Shown here: one piece after another, positions 1 to 9,317 of the stretch | How positions within the stretch are numbered: position 1 is the first letter of the stretch | Layout of the letters: every line of letters starts with the position of its first letter | Assembly (NCBI GenBank): GCA_045599645.1 | Contig: JAZRWI010000054.1 | Coordinates: 1 to 45,775, forward strand | DNA: 45,775 nucleotides | Direction: 5' to 3' | Origin: RUG334 sp045599645 | Lineage (GTDB): Bacteria; Muiribacteriota; Ozemobacteria; Ozemobacterales; Ozemobacteraceae | Translations under genes and position numbers: made by a program | The notes under the pieces: generated by a model | The model's database searches: none | The model's input: only the letters and a program-made list of their open reading frames with translations | Told to the model about the DNA's origin: nothing

Positions 1-133
1 CTCGATTTTATGCATTCAAAACAAGTTCCTTCAATAATCAAAACCCACCCTACCCTCCCTTGAAAAGGGAGGTTTTCAGGAGTCTACTCTACATCGGGAT
101 TTTTACAAATCTCTAGTTTTTAGACAGCCTGAA
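1..133. repeat. Partial copy of the 146-bp MITE-like repeat
   Basis: This stretch matches the units at 9385-9829 almost throughout. It has the same TCGATTTTATGCATTCAAAA start, the CCTCCCTT/AAGGGAGG hairpin, the ATCGGGATTTTTACAAAT block and a terminal TAGTTTTTAGACAG arm. Its left terminal arm lies outside the window. It ends beside the 3' end of the radical SAM gene and is followed by a GGAGGAAGGC-type sequence that also occurs near 27213. No coding sequence is seen between 1 and 174. Confidence 0.8.
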
Positions 134-174
134 GGAGGAAGGCTCTGCGAGGCGAAAACTTCATTCTGCAAAGC

Positions 175-2697
175 TTATGCAGTATCACCAAGAGAGATTA
201 TTTTGAAATAACGGTTCTGACTCAGTTTGTTAAGCATAAACTGCTCAGGCCATTTGATTAAGGTCATACGCAGATAACCGTCATTTTCGTTTAAGCTTAA
301 TTTACTTATCCCTGCCTTCTTTGCCTGACCAGGGTTAATAGTCCAATTAAGCCAACCATTTACACGCTGCTTTTGATTTTTCAAAGAATAACGTGCAAGT
401 AAAGCGTCGATTTCTCTTGAATAAGAGGTAATATCAGAAATATTGCTTAATTCCAAGGTTACAGGAAATGCTGTTTCTTCTTCCTTTTTCTTTGGAATAA
501 TTATTTTAATATTACTAATATCGTTCTCTACTACATTTGTCTTTGGCTCTGCTGGCTTAGCCAGAGTAACCTTAGCTAAGGCCTTGCCATAGGCAAACAA
601 ATCAGGTTCTATTAATTCAACTCTAAGATACGCTTCATGCATTTCTTTTGAATCCAGCATCAATCGGCGAGCAAAAGCAGCTTTAATAAACTCCCTATTG
701 CAGAAAGCCCATTTTTCTGGAATTTCAAAGCTGAACCATTTTGTAATTTTTTTGGTATTCTTTTCTATAATTGGCTTTATAGAAGAAAGCTCCGGTCCCA
801 TCTTATGCAATTTATCACGGTATTCAACTGTTTTGCAGGCTCCACAGCCGGCACAAGCTGCACTACCCCATGGTTTTGCAAGACAAGCCCTGATTTCTTT
901 CCCTGAATTAACATTGTTCCAGGTCTGCCACAAAAAAGCTTTGCCAATACCAGTATCAACATCATCCCATGGGAAAACGGTTGAAACATCACGCGACATT
1001 TCAGAAACAAGCGGCAAGTTATTCTTTTTCAAGCAGTTTAACCAATATTCCAAAGCCTTAGAACTAATTTCGCCTCTATATCTGATTCCAGCATTTACTG
1101 AGGTTTCAACAAGTACCTTTGTATAACGTCTATCAGAATAGGCAACACATTCTGAGAATAGAGCATCTTCAGGCCCAGAGCTGATTCTTGCTTCATAGCC
1201 TGCTGTTTTAATACTGTTGCAAAGCTGGTCAAGCATAGACTTCATCTTCTTTGCGTCAGCGCGTTCTGGTGCAAATTCCATTGGAGTCTGTGGTGAACGG
1301 AAAAGGACTGCAAAGGAGAAGGTGATTCGTGGCTTGCTGCGGCCCGTCTGGGTTTTTGTTCCTATCTTTTCGAGGAAGCTCTTAAATTCTATAATATCGC
1401 TTTCATTCTCATAACCTGTCAGAATCAAGAAAACCTTCATCTGACGCATATTTCGCTGCATAAGCAGGTCTATGCCTTTAAGAATAGTAGCTTCATCAAG
1501 TTTTTTTTCAAGCAATGTGCGCAGACGTTCGCTTATGCCTTCCATTGCACAGGTATAGGTTCGCTTTCCTGCGTCAAACTGCAAATCTAATAATTGTGGA
1601 GCATTAACAACAGCATCAAACCGCTGACTTTTAATAGCTACTCTGTCAAAACGGCTTCCTAATTCATTAACAAGCTTAAATACGTCACTGCAAGTATTTG
1701 CATTGAAGGTCATCAGTGAAATTTCGTTCAAGCCCATATTGGCCTTGAGTTTCAATGCAGCCTCATAGACACGTTCATAGCTGTTTTCACGATATGGCTT
1801 CTGTTCCCATGACTCTTTGCAAAAAGAACAAAACGAGGGGCAACCGGCAGAAACAATTACATGCGAAGCGCCAGCGCCTTCATACATTACAGGTCCGCCA
1901 GTAAAGCATTCAGAAGTATTATTACAGGCTGTCTTAGAGCTTTTTACAGGGAATGGGGCACCACCTTCACAGCTTATTTTAATTAATTTGCCGTTTTCAA
2001 AATGCTGTTTATAGGAAGTCGGTTCATAAAAGCCTGTTATATTATCTCTGATGAGCTTTAAAAGCTCTTTTCTAGGAAGCTTTTTATTATCACGTATTAG
2101 CTTCAGGGTATTAGCAAAAACCTGTTCGCCATCGCCCATTAAAATGCCATCGACCAGGCCGCTTTCGCCATTTTCCCCTAATTCGCCATGAAGGATAGAA
2201 TGAGTGCAGGAATTACTGCCACCAAGAATAATTATTGGAGCATTTTCTCTTTCTCTAGCTTCACGGGTAAGCGGAACAGCAGAATATTCCAGCATTGCAG
2301 GCAAATTAACCAGTTCCTGCAAAACAGAATTACTTATTGCTATTACATCAAAATTTAGTGCTGGCTCTTTGCTTGTAGTTCCTAGAAGCAATGGAATGCC
2401 AGACCCGCGCATGAGCTGCTCATCCTGTTCCGGGGGCAAAAAAGCCATATCAATATAGCAGCCTTCAACAGAGGTGCCCATCTGATAAAGATATGGGTGT
2501 GTTATGCCAGCAGCAACGTCGTTATACGGTGAAAGCCTTACGAACAATACCTTCAATGAAGCACTGGTAAACAAACCAGCGTCAAGAGCATTGGGTTCGC
2601 CTCCCTGAAGCCAGACACCATTATTAACCAGTCTATGCCTTTCAGCATTAAACCAGGCCTTAATTTGTTCTGAAGTCTTCAGGTCAGACTTATTCAT
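175..2697 (-). CDS. Radical SAM protein with N-terminal B12-binding-like domain
   Basis: This is an 840-residue radical SAM enzyme of unknown substrate. The SAM-cluster motif CxxxCxxC is at Cys286, Cys290 and Cys293. The first 200 residues resemble the cobalamin-binding-like domain found ahead of the radical SAM core in large uncharacterised members of this superfamily, with a GGSNS loop near 160 and a GDGEQV motif near 189. A second Cys cluster, CxxCxxC at 615, 618 and 621, may bind an auxiliary iron-sulfur centre. The last 200 residues are not recognised. The ATG is preceded by TAGGG about 8 nt upstream. It is the last gene of a four-gene minus-strand unit, 14 bp after the FUN14 gene. The family assignment is firm; the reaction is unknown. 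Confidence 0.85.
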   Translation of the reverse strand: MNKSDLKTSEQIKAWFNAERHRLVNNGVWLQGGEPNALDAGLFTSASLKVLFVRLSPYNDVAAGITHPYLYQMGTSVEGCYIDMAFLPPEQDEQLMRGSGIPLLLGTTSKEPALNFDVIAISNSVLQELVNLPAMLEYSAVPLTREARERENAPIIILGGSNSCTHSILHGELGENGESGLVDGILMGDGEQVFANTLKLIRDNKKLPRKELLKLIRDNITGFYEPTSYKQHFENGKLIKISCEGGAPFPVKSSKTACNNTSECFTGGPVMYEGAGASHVIVSAGCPSFCSFCKESWEQKPYRENSYERVYEAALKLKANMGLNEISLMTFNANTCSDVFKLVNELGSRFDRVAIKSQRFDAVVNAPQLLDLQFDAGKRTYTCAMEGISERLRTLLEKKLDEATILKGIDLLMQRNMRQMKVFLILTGYENESDIIEFKSFLEKIGTKTQTGRSKPRITFSFAVLFRSPQTPMEFAPERADAKKMKSMLDQLCNSIKTAGYEARISSGPEDALFSECVAYSDRRYTKVLVETSVNAGIRYRGEISSKALEYWLNCLKKNNLPLVSEMSRDVSTVFPWDDVDTGIGKAFLWQTWNNVNSGKEIRACLAKPWGSAACAGCGACKTVEYRDKLHKMGPELSSIKPIIEKNTKKITKWFSFEIPEKWAFCNREFIKAAFARRLMLDSKEMHEAYLRVELIEPDLFAYGKALAKVTLAKPAEPKTNVVENDISNIKIIIPKKKEEETAFPVTLELSNISDITSYSREIDALLARYSLKNQKQRVNGWLNWTINPGQAKKAGISKLSLNENDGYLRMTLIKWPEQFMLNKLSQNRYFKIISLGDTA

Positions 2698-2711
2698 TTT
2701 GAAACCCTATA

Positions 2712-3233
2712 TCAGCCTTTTTTGAAACCGATGAAAAAACCGATCAAGAAAGTTCCTGCAAAAGGCAGATTGTAGGTTAAAATGGACATCAAGCCCTGAG
2801 CACCGTTTTCTAAGGCCTGCTTATCAACAGAATTCTGAACCTTTGTCCAATCAATTGTAATCCAGTTCTTGTAAGCCAAATACTGCAAAGAAATAACGGA
2901 AATACCAAGAATAATAGCAACAATCTTTGCAACCTTCTTGAGAGTATAACCAACAGCCCAGCCAGCAATACCACCAACTCCCAAGGTTGTAACCAGGAAC
3001 ATACCGCTTGAACCCAAAAGCTGTTCAAGCATTGGTGTGCCAGAAGCATTGGCCGTATCAGTAGCTGTAGTAGCTGCCTTTGCCATTATTTCGATAGTAT
3101 CAGAAGCAGACTTTGTTGCATCTGCAATTGCAGCAGCATCAAGACCTGCAGCTTGAAGCAAATCTGGAAGGAAAGTCATTCCAGCAGTAAGTGCAAATAG
3201 TGTAAATATAGTTTTCTTGGAATTCGTTTGCAT
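2712..3233 (-). CDS. FUN14 family membrane protein
   Basis: This is a 173-residue protein with an N-terminal hydrophobic, signal-like segment (about residues 8-28). It then has an Ala/Thr-rich stretch and two further hydrophobic segments. The segment around residues 78-125 shows the FUN14 pattern: glycines spaced as GxxGxxxGY, then paired lysines (TLKK), then a hydrophobic run ending in a short acidic/Trp turn (TIDW). The C-terminus ends in the glycine-phenylalanine motif GFFIGFKKG, also typical of the family. FUN14 proteins are known mainly as mitochondrial outer-membrane factors, and their bacterial role is not established. It sits 43 bp after the propeller lipoprotein and 14 bp before the radical SAM gene. 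No clear Shine-Dalgarno sequence is seen. Confidence 0.7.
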   Translation of the reverse strand: MQTNSKKTIFTLFALTAGMTFLPDLLQAAGLDAAAIADATKSASDTIEIMAKAATTATDTANASGTPMLEQLLGSSGMFLVTTLGVGGIAGWAVGYTLKKVAKIVAIILGISVISLQYLAYKNWITIDWTKVQNSVDKQALENGAQGLMSILTYNLPFAGTFLIGFFIGFKKG

Positions 3234-3276
3234 TATTTATTTCAATAGGCTTGTAGTGCCAAATTATAAGCTATTA

Positions 3277-4356
3277 TCAGTTTTTGTTTTCTCCGAGCAT
3301 ACTGCCAAAATCAGTTACTCTATATACGCCGTCATCGCTACCAATCCATAAATCGTTGCCACACCATGCAACAGAGGTTAATCCATTCTTTGGTAAGCCA
3401 GGAATGAGTTTATCAACATCAAGCCATTCATTACCTTTAAGGATGCCGAGACCTTCATTAGTTATAACAAAAAGCAATTCATAATTTTCTGTTGTAGCCA
3501 AAGCATTAACTTTATTCCCTGGCATTTTACTATTGCCTTTTACTAATTCATCTACGATTTTGCCATTAACCTGCATCCATTCTTTATGTTCAGCAGTGTA
3601 TGGCTCGTAGTTATTGGCCATGTCAGTTATACATAAGCCTTCTGTAGAACCAATAGCAAAGCCTTCTTTATAACGGATCATGGTCTTGATGAAATTGCCA
3701 GGAAGTCGACAATTAGATGGATTTGCAGGGATATCAATCAAAGAAGACCCCATAACACTTTTGGCTGGACCAGTATAGTTGCGGGCCATTCCACCGGAAA
3801 GCTTGGATATACCTGCTCTGGTGCCTACCCAAAGCTGTCCCTGATTATCATATATAAGCTGTGTGATTTCATCAGAAACAAGGCCAGCAGAAGAATTGCT
3901 ATAGGTCTTACCACCAATGATTACACCGTAAGCAGTACCGACAGCAACTTCACCGCCATTGCCTGAAACAGCACGGGCACGTCCACCTGTATAAACACTT
4001 CTGAAATCATTGCCGTCATAATAGCAGGCACCGTTATCGGTAGCAATATAAAGACATTTATTCAATGCCTGTAAACCAACGATAATATCAGAGCCCAATC
4101 TGTTATTGTTTTTCTTGCTGTGAATTTCCCAATTTACGCCATCAAAAGCAAACAAGCCCTTTTCAGAGCCAGCCCAGACTTTATTACCAAGAGCAGCCAT
4201 GCATGTAATTTCATCACAAGGAAGTCCCTTAGAATGGGTAAAATGTTCTACATTAAAAACCTTAGGTTTATTAACATCAGTTTTACCAGTACAACCAGTA
4301 AATGTTAATAAAGCACAAACAGACAATATTGCAACAGCTATATTTTTGATACGCAC
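3277..4356 (-). CDS. Lipoprotein with beta-propeller repeats
   Basis: This is a 359-residue exported lipoprotein. A hydrophobic signal segment ends in the lipobox-like TFTGC near residue 22. The mature part contains at least six spaced repeats of the form (L/V)W(V/I/A)G(T/S)xxG(L/I/V), for example WAGSEKGL, WVGTRAGI and WIGSDDGV. These are characteristic of the two-component-regulator propeller family, so one seven-bladed or shorter propeller is likely. No histidine kinase domain follows, so it is a stand-alone propeller, perhaps binding a ligand or partner at the cell envelope. The start codon is GTG, supported by AGAGG about 8 nt upstream. It follows the 253-residue protein by 12 bp. Confidence 0.75.
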   Translation of the reverse strand: MRIKNIAVAILSVCALLTFTGCTGKTDVNKPKVFNVEHFTHSKGLPCDEITCMAALGNKVWAGSEKGLFAFDGVNWEIHSKKNNNRLGSDIIVGLQALNKCLYIATDNGACYYDGNDFRSVYTGGRARAVSGNGGEVAVGTAYGVIIGGKTYSNSSAGLVSDEITQLIYDNQGQLWVGTRAGISKLSGGMARNYTGPAKSVMGSSLIDIPANPSNCRLPGNFIKTMIRYKEGFAIGSTEGLCITDMANNYEPYTAEHKEWMQVNGKIVDELVKGNSKMPGNKVNALATTENYELLFVITNEGLGILKGNEWLDVDKLIPGLPKNGLTSVAWCGNDLWIGSDDGVYRVTDFGSMLGENKN

Positions 4357-4368
4357 TATAATAACCTC

Positions 4369-5130
4369 TTACTTAGGATATACTTTAAGAACGTTGTGGA
4401 TTTCCATTGTTCCGGAAGCAGCACCACTTCTATGAGTTATGCCGTGCAAAACAACCTTCTGATTGGGAAGTTCTTTAAGCTTGTTAGTCCATTCTTCAGA
4501 AAGGATTTCCAAGCCTTTGTCCCTCTTGCCTAAGCGTTCTTCCTTAAGATAAACAACATCATTCTTTACAAGAACCTTACCACGGACAGTTTCTTCCTGA
4601 GTCCATATTTTTATAGGTTCCTGCTCCTGTTTTTTCTTATCTTTTTTGCGGCCCTTTTTGTTATCTTTTTCTTCTGTTGGCAAATATTCCTTTGGATTTT
4701 TTACCTTTTTACAGGACTGCGCTGTCCACATAAGAACATTTGGAGCAACAGATTCGGAAGAAGAAATTTTCTGAACTCCTTCATCGTTTTCGTCAAATTC
4801 ATATTCAGTAGCCACATTACCAATAAGGGATACTTCTACAACGTTACCGTAGCTGAAGCTTTTTTCGCGACGGCTGTTCTTATCAACATTTCCTTTAGGA
4901 ATATCGAAGCTAACCCAACTACCAGTAGCAACATTGATGTTTTCCGGTTTTCTATCAATAACGCGTAAAACATTCAAGCTTACTCTGTCTTTATATATTG
5001 ATTCTATTTTACCAATAGCAGTAAATTCTACTATTGATGAAGCATATAGACTTACTTCAGAAACAAGAGTGAATACAATTAAAATAAAGGCTACCAAAGC
5101 AATGCTTCGGCAATTATTATCAGTGCGCAT
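4369..5130 (-). CDS. Secreted protein of unknown function with Lys-rich segment
   Basis: I do not recognise this 253-residue protein. It has an N-terminal hydrophobic signal segment (about residues 9-30). A region near residues 35-115 with alternating hydrophobic residues could be an OB-like beta barrel. A very basic segment near residues 150-170 (KKGRKKDKKK) follows, and the C-terminal part (about 175-253) is again beta-rich. The ATG has a strong TAGGAG site 6 nt upstream. It is the first gene of the four-gene unit that ends with the radical SAM gene, and lies just downstream of the terminator at 5257-5284, so it probably has its own promoter. Confidence 0.7.
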   Translation of the reverse strand: MRTDNNCRSIALVAFILIVFTLVSEVSLYASSIVEFTAIGKIESIYKDRVSLNVLRVIDRKPENINVATGSWVSFDIPKGNVDKNSRREKSFSYGNVVEVSLIGNVATEYEFDENDEGVQKISSSESVAPNVLMWTAQSCKKVKNPKEYLPTEEKDNKKGRKKDKKKQEQEPIKIWTQEETVRGKVLVKNDVVYLKEERLGKRDKGLEILSEEWTNKLKELPNQKVVLHGITHRSGAASGTMEIHNVLKVYPK

Positions 5131-5146
5131 CTGATTCTCCTACGAG

Positions 5147-5175
5147 TATATAATCTGTGTACGATGTTACCACAA
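5147..5175 (-). promoter_or_regulatory. Candidate promoter of the unit 5130 to 175
   Basis: On the minus strand TTGTGG and TATATA are separated by 17 bp, just upstream of the gene starting at 5130. The -35 match is weak. It is supported mainly by its position between a terminator and the first gene of the unit. Confidence 0.35.
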
Positions 5176-5256
5176 CTTCCGCTCCTATGCAAGAAAAGTC
5201 CCATTATTGGAGCAGCCAAAATACACGAGCAGAGAGGTTGATAATTAAAGAGTAGA

Positions 5257-5284
5257 AAAAAAGCCCTCAAGCGAGGGCTTTTTA
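5257..5284 (-). terminator. Rho-independent terminator
   Basis: AAGCCCTC and GAGGGCTT form an 8-bp stem around an AAGC loop. A-runs and T-runs flank it and can extend the stem. It lies just after the stop of the minus-strand gene at 5292, so it closes the 7657-5292 unit. Confidence 0.9.
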
Positions 5285-5291
5285 AGGATTC

Positions 5292-6299
5292 TTATTTAAC
5301 GTTTATTGGAATAAACAAGACTTCCCTATTTCCAGCTTCATCTACAGCATCAAGATAGAAAAATGAATTATCTGTCAGATTTATATCTTCAAGCTTATAT
5401 TCTGACTGGTTTTCTTCGCATATTGGTGTAGGTTCACCGCCAGCACCGTTGCAGATACCGTATTTCAGCTTTGCTGTATTCAGCTTATAATTATCATCGC
5501 CAATAACAGAAAGCGTTACAACATCGGAACGAGATACATTAACAGCCATTTCAGACGACATTATCATATCTGTTCCAAGAACAAAGCCAGAAACGACGTT
5601 AGATGACTCTGGATCTTCATTGAATAAAGAACCTGTTGTAACTATATCTGCAGTCTTAGGTAACGGGAAATGGTCCGGAGGATTTTCTGCCGGGCATATA
5701 GAACCGCTATTACCATCTTTTATGCTGATCTCAAGACCGCAAGTTGGTGGTGTTATATCTTTAATAACAACATCCTTTGCAATACTTGAATTTGCATATG
5801 TCTGTTTTGACTTTCCGCTTTCAACGTCGTCATATCTCATCAAACGACCAGAGCTGCAGGTCAATGCACCTTTTTTGGTTGGTGTTGTTGGAATAACAAT
5901 CATTTCATTGAAAGCCATATCTTCGGATGACTTGCAAACAATATTCTTGTTCTTTTCCCAATCAATTACACGCCAACCAATTGTTGGAGGATTTACCCAA
6001 GCCGGATTCGGAATTTCAACACCGTTATCTACAGATGGAGCATCATCGTAAAAGATGCTACTATCAGCACGAAGCACTAATGGTTCGTCTTCAGTAAGCT
6101 CTTTTGCAAGCTCCTGACCATTTTCACTATAAATCTTCATTGGAAGAACCGGAGTTATATGAGTCGGTTTAACAGGAACAGATACCCCACCTAAGAGCCA
6201 TGGTGTTTCGTCATCTGTTTTTGCAGGTTCAGAATCTCCAGCATATAGTGATGCACTTACAACGGCAGCAGCTATAATCAGCAATATTTTTTTCTTCAT
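5292..6299 (-). CDS. Secreted protein of unknown function, Ig-like C-terminus
   Basis: This is a 335-residue exported protein with a clear signal peptide (about residues 1-20, ending in SLYAG). I do not recognise the family. The mature part is rich in Pro, Asp and Ser, with several cysteines that could form disulfides. The last 90 residues show a beta-strand pattern with a DAVDEAGN motif, typical of the last strands of Ig-like or cadherin-like domains in bacterial surface proteins. It lies 17 bp downstream of the lipoprotein gene at 6317-7657 and is the second and last gene of that unit. A role in an envelope-associated complex with that lipoprotein is inferred from position only. Confidence 0.75.
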   Translation of the reverse strand: MKKKILLIIAAAVVSASLYAGDSEPAKTDDETPWLLGGVSVPVKPTHITPVLPMKIYSENGQELAKELTEDEPLVLRADSSIFYDDAPSVDNGVEIPNPAWVNPPTIGWRVIDWEKNKNIVCKSSEDMAFNEMIVIPTTPTKKGALTCSSGRLMRYDDVESGKSKQTYANSSIAKDVVIKDITPPTCGLEISIKDGNSGSICPAENPPDHFPLPKTADIVTTGSLFNEDPESSNVVSGFVLGTDMIMSSEMAVNVSRSDVVTLSVIGDDNYKLNTAKLKYGICNGAGGEPTPICEENQSEYKLEDINLTDNSFFYLDAVDEAGNREVLFIPINVK

Positions 6300-6316
6300 A
6301 GAACTAAGGCCTTTTA

Positions 6317-7657
6317 TTATTCAAAAGATGCACTGGAATTTACAATGTAGAGAGGAATTCTAACTGTAGTTACGTTGCGGTCAGTAGTTCCCTGAACCTT
6401 TTTATTATTGCTATCGAAGGAATAATCTTTATCAGCAGCTTTTGCTACAAAGAAATATTCTGGCTGGTCTTTGTATTCTTCGCGAGGATAGTTAGCAACA
6501 CGGAACAGATAGGCACTATCAGTCTTGTCAACAACGCTGCCGTCTGCTTTTTCGATTCTTGCGATAACATCTATCGGAACCTTGCGTTCATCGCCATTAT
6601 CAACACCAACAGCAGTGAAAACAAATGGAGTATTTCTGCGAACATAGATACCCTTTACTGCTTTATTATCAACATGAACCTGATAAGTCTGTTCATTGGT
6701 GTCAGTGCAAACTGCTTTCACAACAGTGTCATCGTCAAACTTTACAGCGCCGTTTTCATCAAAAAGAGCACCAACCTTGCTAACACGAGCTTCCTTGTTC
6801 CAAGGTTCTTTATCGCGTTCGCCGTTTTTGCCTTCATCGATGAAGAGATAGCTTGTAGAACCATAATCTTCGGCCTTATCAGAAGATGGTCTGCCAAGAT
6901 TTGCAACGATATCAGTGTAAATTTTCTGCTTTAATTCAGTTTCGTCCTTAGCCATATCAGCATTACCAGCACCTTCCTGGAAAGCGATACAAATATCCGG
7001 GCAAGTGCAGTCATAAACAACAACGCCCATATTCTGTTCTGCTGTTACAGTCTTGGTGTCAGAACCTTCCTTGGTGTCAGAGCCTTCTGCTGATTTTTCA
7101 TCATCTTCGCATGCACATTTGTCTTTTACGTCTTTTACTTCTTCAGTAGGTTTACTTACCTGTCTGGCACCACTGTTACCAATCTGGTATTCGCCTGGAA
7201 GGAAGAAGCTGCCAGAGCTCTTTGCAACATTTGTGTTTACAGATTCTTCAGCTTTGAAATTACCGTCATCATCTTTTTTAGAAGTTGTCCAGGTAATATT
7301 TGGATCACTGTCAAACTTAGCACCATCAGCTAAGTCACTAGCATCACCAGTGTAAATGAGTGAGTGTTCATGCTTTTCGTAATTAACATCTTCGAGGCAG
7401 CGTACAAGTCCAGAATCTGGGTCACCACCGCGGAATGTGCTTGGCATTACGTTTTTATTGTCACTAGCCATGCCTAATGTCATAGAAGTGCTATCGGGAA
7501 CAAGACTTTTGCTTTCTTCTGATTCTGTAGCTGTTTCAGTAGAAGTTTCTGTGGCTGTAGAAGTATCAGTAGAAGTTTCCTTCTTTGTTTCTTCTGCCAG
7601 CATAGAACAGGAAACACACATCAATGCAAACAATGTAACCAGCAAATATTTTCTCAT
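6317..7657 (-). CDS. Putative acidic Cys-containing lipoprotein, unknown function
   Basis: This is a 446-residue exported protein. The signal segment ends in CVSC, a plausible but imperfect lipobox (Cys at -3). It is followed by a low-complexity Thr/Ser/Glu region (about residues 22-55) that may be a spacer tethering the protein away from the membrane. The middle part has closely spaced cysteines (KCACE near 182 and YDCTCPDIC near 215) suggesting disulfides or metal binding. The C-terminal half looks beta-rich. No family is recognised. GGGGGA lies just upstream of the ATG, a usable ribosome binding site. It is the first gene of a two-gene unit with the secreted protein at 5292-6299. Confidence 0.75.
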   Translation of the reverse strand: MRKYLLVTLFALMCVSCSMLAEETKKETSTDTSTATETSTETATESEESKSLVPDSTSMTLGMASDNKNVMPSTFRGGDPDSGLVRCLEDVNYEKHEHSLIYTGDASDLADGAKFDSDPNITWTTSKKDDDGNFKAEESVNTNVAKSSGSFFLPGEYQIGNSGARQVSKPTEEVKDVKDKCACEDDEKSAEGSDTKEGSDTKTVTAEQNMGVVVYDCTCPDICIAFQEGAGNADMAKDETELKQKIYTDIVANLGRPSSDKAEDYGSTSYLFIDEGKNGERDKEPWNKEARVSKVGALFDENGAVKFDDDTVVKAVCTDTNEQTYQVHVDNKAVKGIYVRRNTPFVFTAVGVDNGDERKVPIDVIARIEKADGSVVDKTDSAYLFRVANYPREEYKDQPEYFFVAKAADKDYSFDSNNKKVQGTTDRNVTTVRIPLYIVNSSASFE

Positions 7658-7834
7658 AATTCCCCCATATAGAGTAAGATGATTAGGAAATAATTCACAC
7701 TTTACTTTATTGTAGCACGAAAATCTAAATGTACATAAGACTATTCTTATACTTTTTATATATTTTTTGTTAATCCGTTATTTAGCCCTTACTTTTATCT
7801 ATCAAATCCACCCTATTTGAGTTAAAATATTTCA

Positions 7835-9058
7835 ATGCTTTTAGTGCTCACATTTTTTTTAATTTTTGGTTGGAAAATCAATAGCTGGTTTGACATATCA
7901 GCTATGCTTGGTCTTGCTCTTGTAATATACCAACTATTTCGAACAGATTTACGAAGCCAAATTAAGCTGACAATACCCATCGCTTCATTGATTGCATTAG
8001 TCTTATATTCCATAACTATTGTTTTATTAACAGGTATTACAGATTTACAGCCAATACTTAGAGCTGGTCGTGCACTAGTTATGCTTTTAGCTGCTTTTTC
8101 ATTATTTAGTATTTATAAAGTAAAATACGAGAATCCTTCAGAAACAATTACAGTTCACATTTTTTTAAGTCTCGTAATGCACTCCTTTATAATGCTTGCA
8201 ATGTATTGTTCAGATACTTTTCTGAATTTTATTTATTCTTTTACAGATGTATTTTCTATTGTCAATAAAAGTGGTCAGATTAGTGACGGTTACAGAATAT
8301 GCGGACTAACATACAGCCTTTCGCAAACCTCTGTTCTACAATTGTTTGGCATAATTCTTCTTCCATTTGTTTATTCTGTATCAAAATATAAAAAAACTAA
8401 AATATTCACCGTATTATCCTTTATACCATTGATTATATCTATTATTATCAGCGGAAGATCCGGATTGTTCATTGGATTAATTAATTTATTTATTATAATA
8501 ATTTATTTGCTATATAAAAATCCAATAACCTTAAAGGGAATATCAGAGAGAAAATTTTATATTTTAAAATGGCTATTAATAGGCGTTTTAGCAACATTTA
8601 TCATAATTAATATTTTGCCACAAAAATTCATTGATTATTCATTATTTTATGCAAAAGAAATATTTCAGGTTTTCTTAAACAGAAGCATTACAATAGACAA
8701 TTTAAAGGGAATGCTCATATTACCTGATAATATAAATACAACTATTTTCGGATGTGGTAATTATGGACGGACAGAAGCATTTTATCTGCCTTCAGACATA
8801 GGTTATATAAAAAGTATTTTTGCAATAGGAATAATTGGAACAATATTTATGATAATTCCATTTATCTGGGGCATCACTACTGCCTTAAAAATAAAAAATA
8901 AATTTTCAATAATTATCGTGTTAATATTTCTTGCATCTATGATATTAAACTTCAAGGAGTTATCTCTCCTAACCCGCAATCAATGGACAATACAAGCAAT
9001 ATTCATAGCCATTCTGAATTATTTTATATATTCAAAAAATACATATATTCAAAAATAA
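7835..9058 (+). CDS. O-antigen ligase/polymerase-like integral membrane protein
   Basis: This 407-residue protein is almost entirely hydrophobic, with about ten predicted membrane segments and one longer non-membrane stretch near residues 265-325. This layout, and the SGRSGLFIGL sequence (around residue 207) just before a membrane helix, fit the O-antigen ligase (WaaL) and polymerase (Wzy) superfamily, which acts on undecaprenyl-linked glycans at the periplasmic face. The two activities cannot be told apart from sequence alone. The gene is markedly A/T-richer than its neighbours, stands alone on its strand, lacks a good ribosome binding site and borders a MITE-like array, all of which suggest acquisition by transfer. 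Confidence 0.6.
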   Translation: MLLVLTFFLIFGWKINSWFDISAMLGLALVIYQLFRTDLRSQIKLTIPIASLIALVLYSITIVLLTGITDLQPILRAGRALVMLLAAFSLFSIYKVKYENPSETITVHIFLSLVMHSFIMLAMYCSDTFLNFIYSFTDVFSIVNKSGQISDGYRICGLTYSLSQTSVLQLFGIILLPFVYSVSKYKKTKIFTVLSFIPLIISIIISGRSGLFIGLINLFIIIIYLLYKNPITLKGISERKFYILKWLLIGVLATFIIINILPQKFIDYSLFYAKEIFQVFLNRSITIDNLKGMLILPDNINTTIFGCGNYGRTEAFYLPSDIGYIKSIFAIGIIGTIFMIIPFIWGITTALKIKNKFSIIIVLIFLASMILNFKELSLLTRNQWTIQAIFIAILNYFIYSKNTYIQK

Positions 9059-9317
9059 TTATTATTTTAATTTAATTTTATAAAATTCAAATATTTGATA
9101 AGTAAAATTTTAAGTATCTAAACAGTTATCCAACAATTTAATAATCCATGTTACAAACGGAATTTTTATATTATATTTTTATTATGTAAACCATATCTCA
9201 TTAAAATTTTAATTTTGATTTTCTAAAAAATAATAAAATATTTTTTAAAATTGAAAAAGTAGATTTGATAGCAATCAAAAGCAAAAAGTCTACCTGTCAT
9301 ACATATTCATCCCCCAA
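9059..9317. other. A/T-rich non-coding stretch
   Basis: No gene is seen here. The stretch is extremely A/T-rich. A small hairpin (TTTGAT and ATCAAA arms) lies near 9263-9278, flanked by GTAGA and TCTAC, which could extend the structure. It has no T-run typical of a terminator. Confidence 0.5.
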
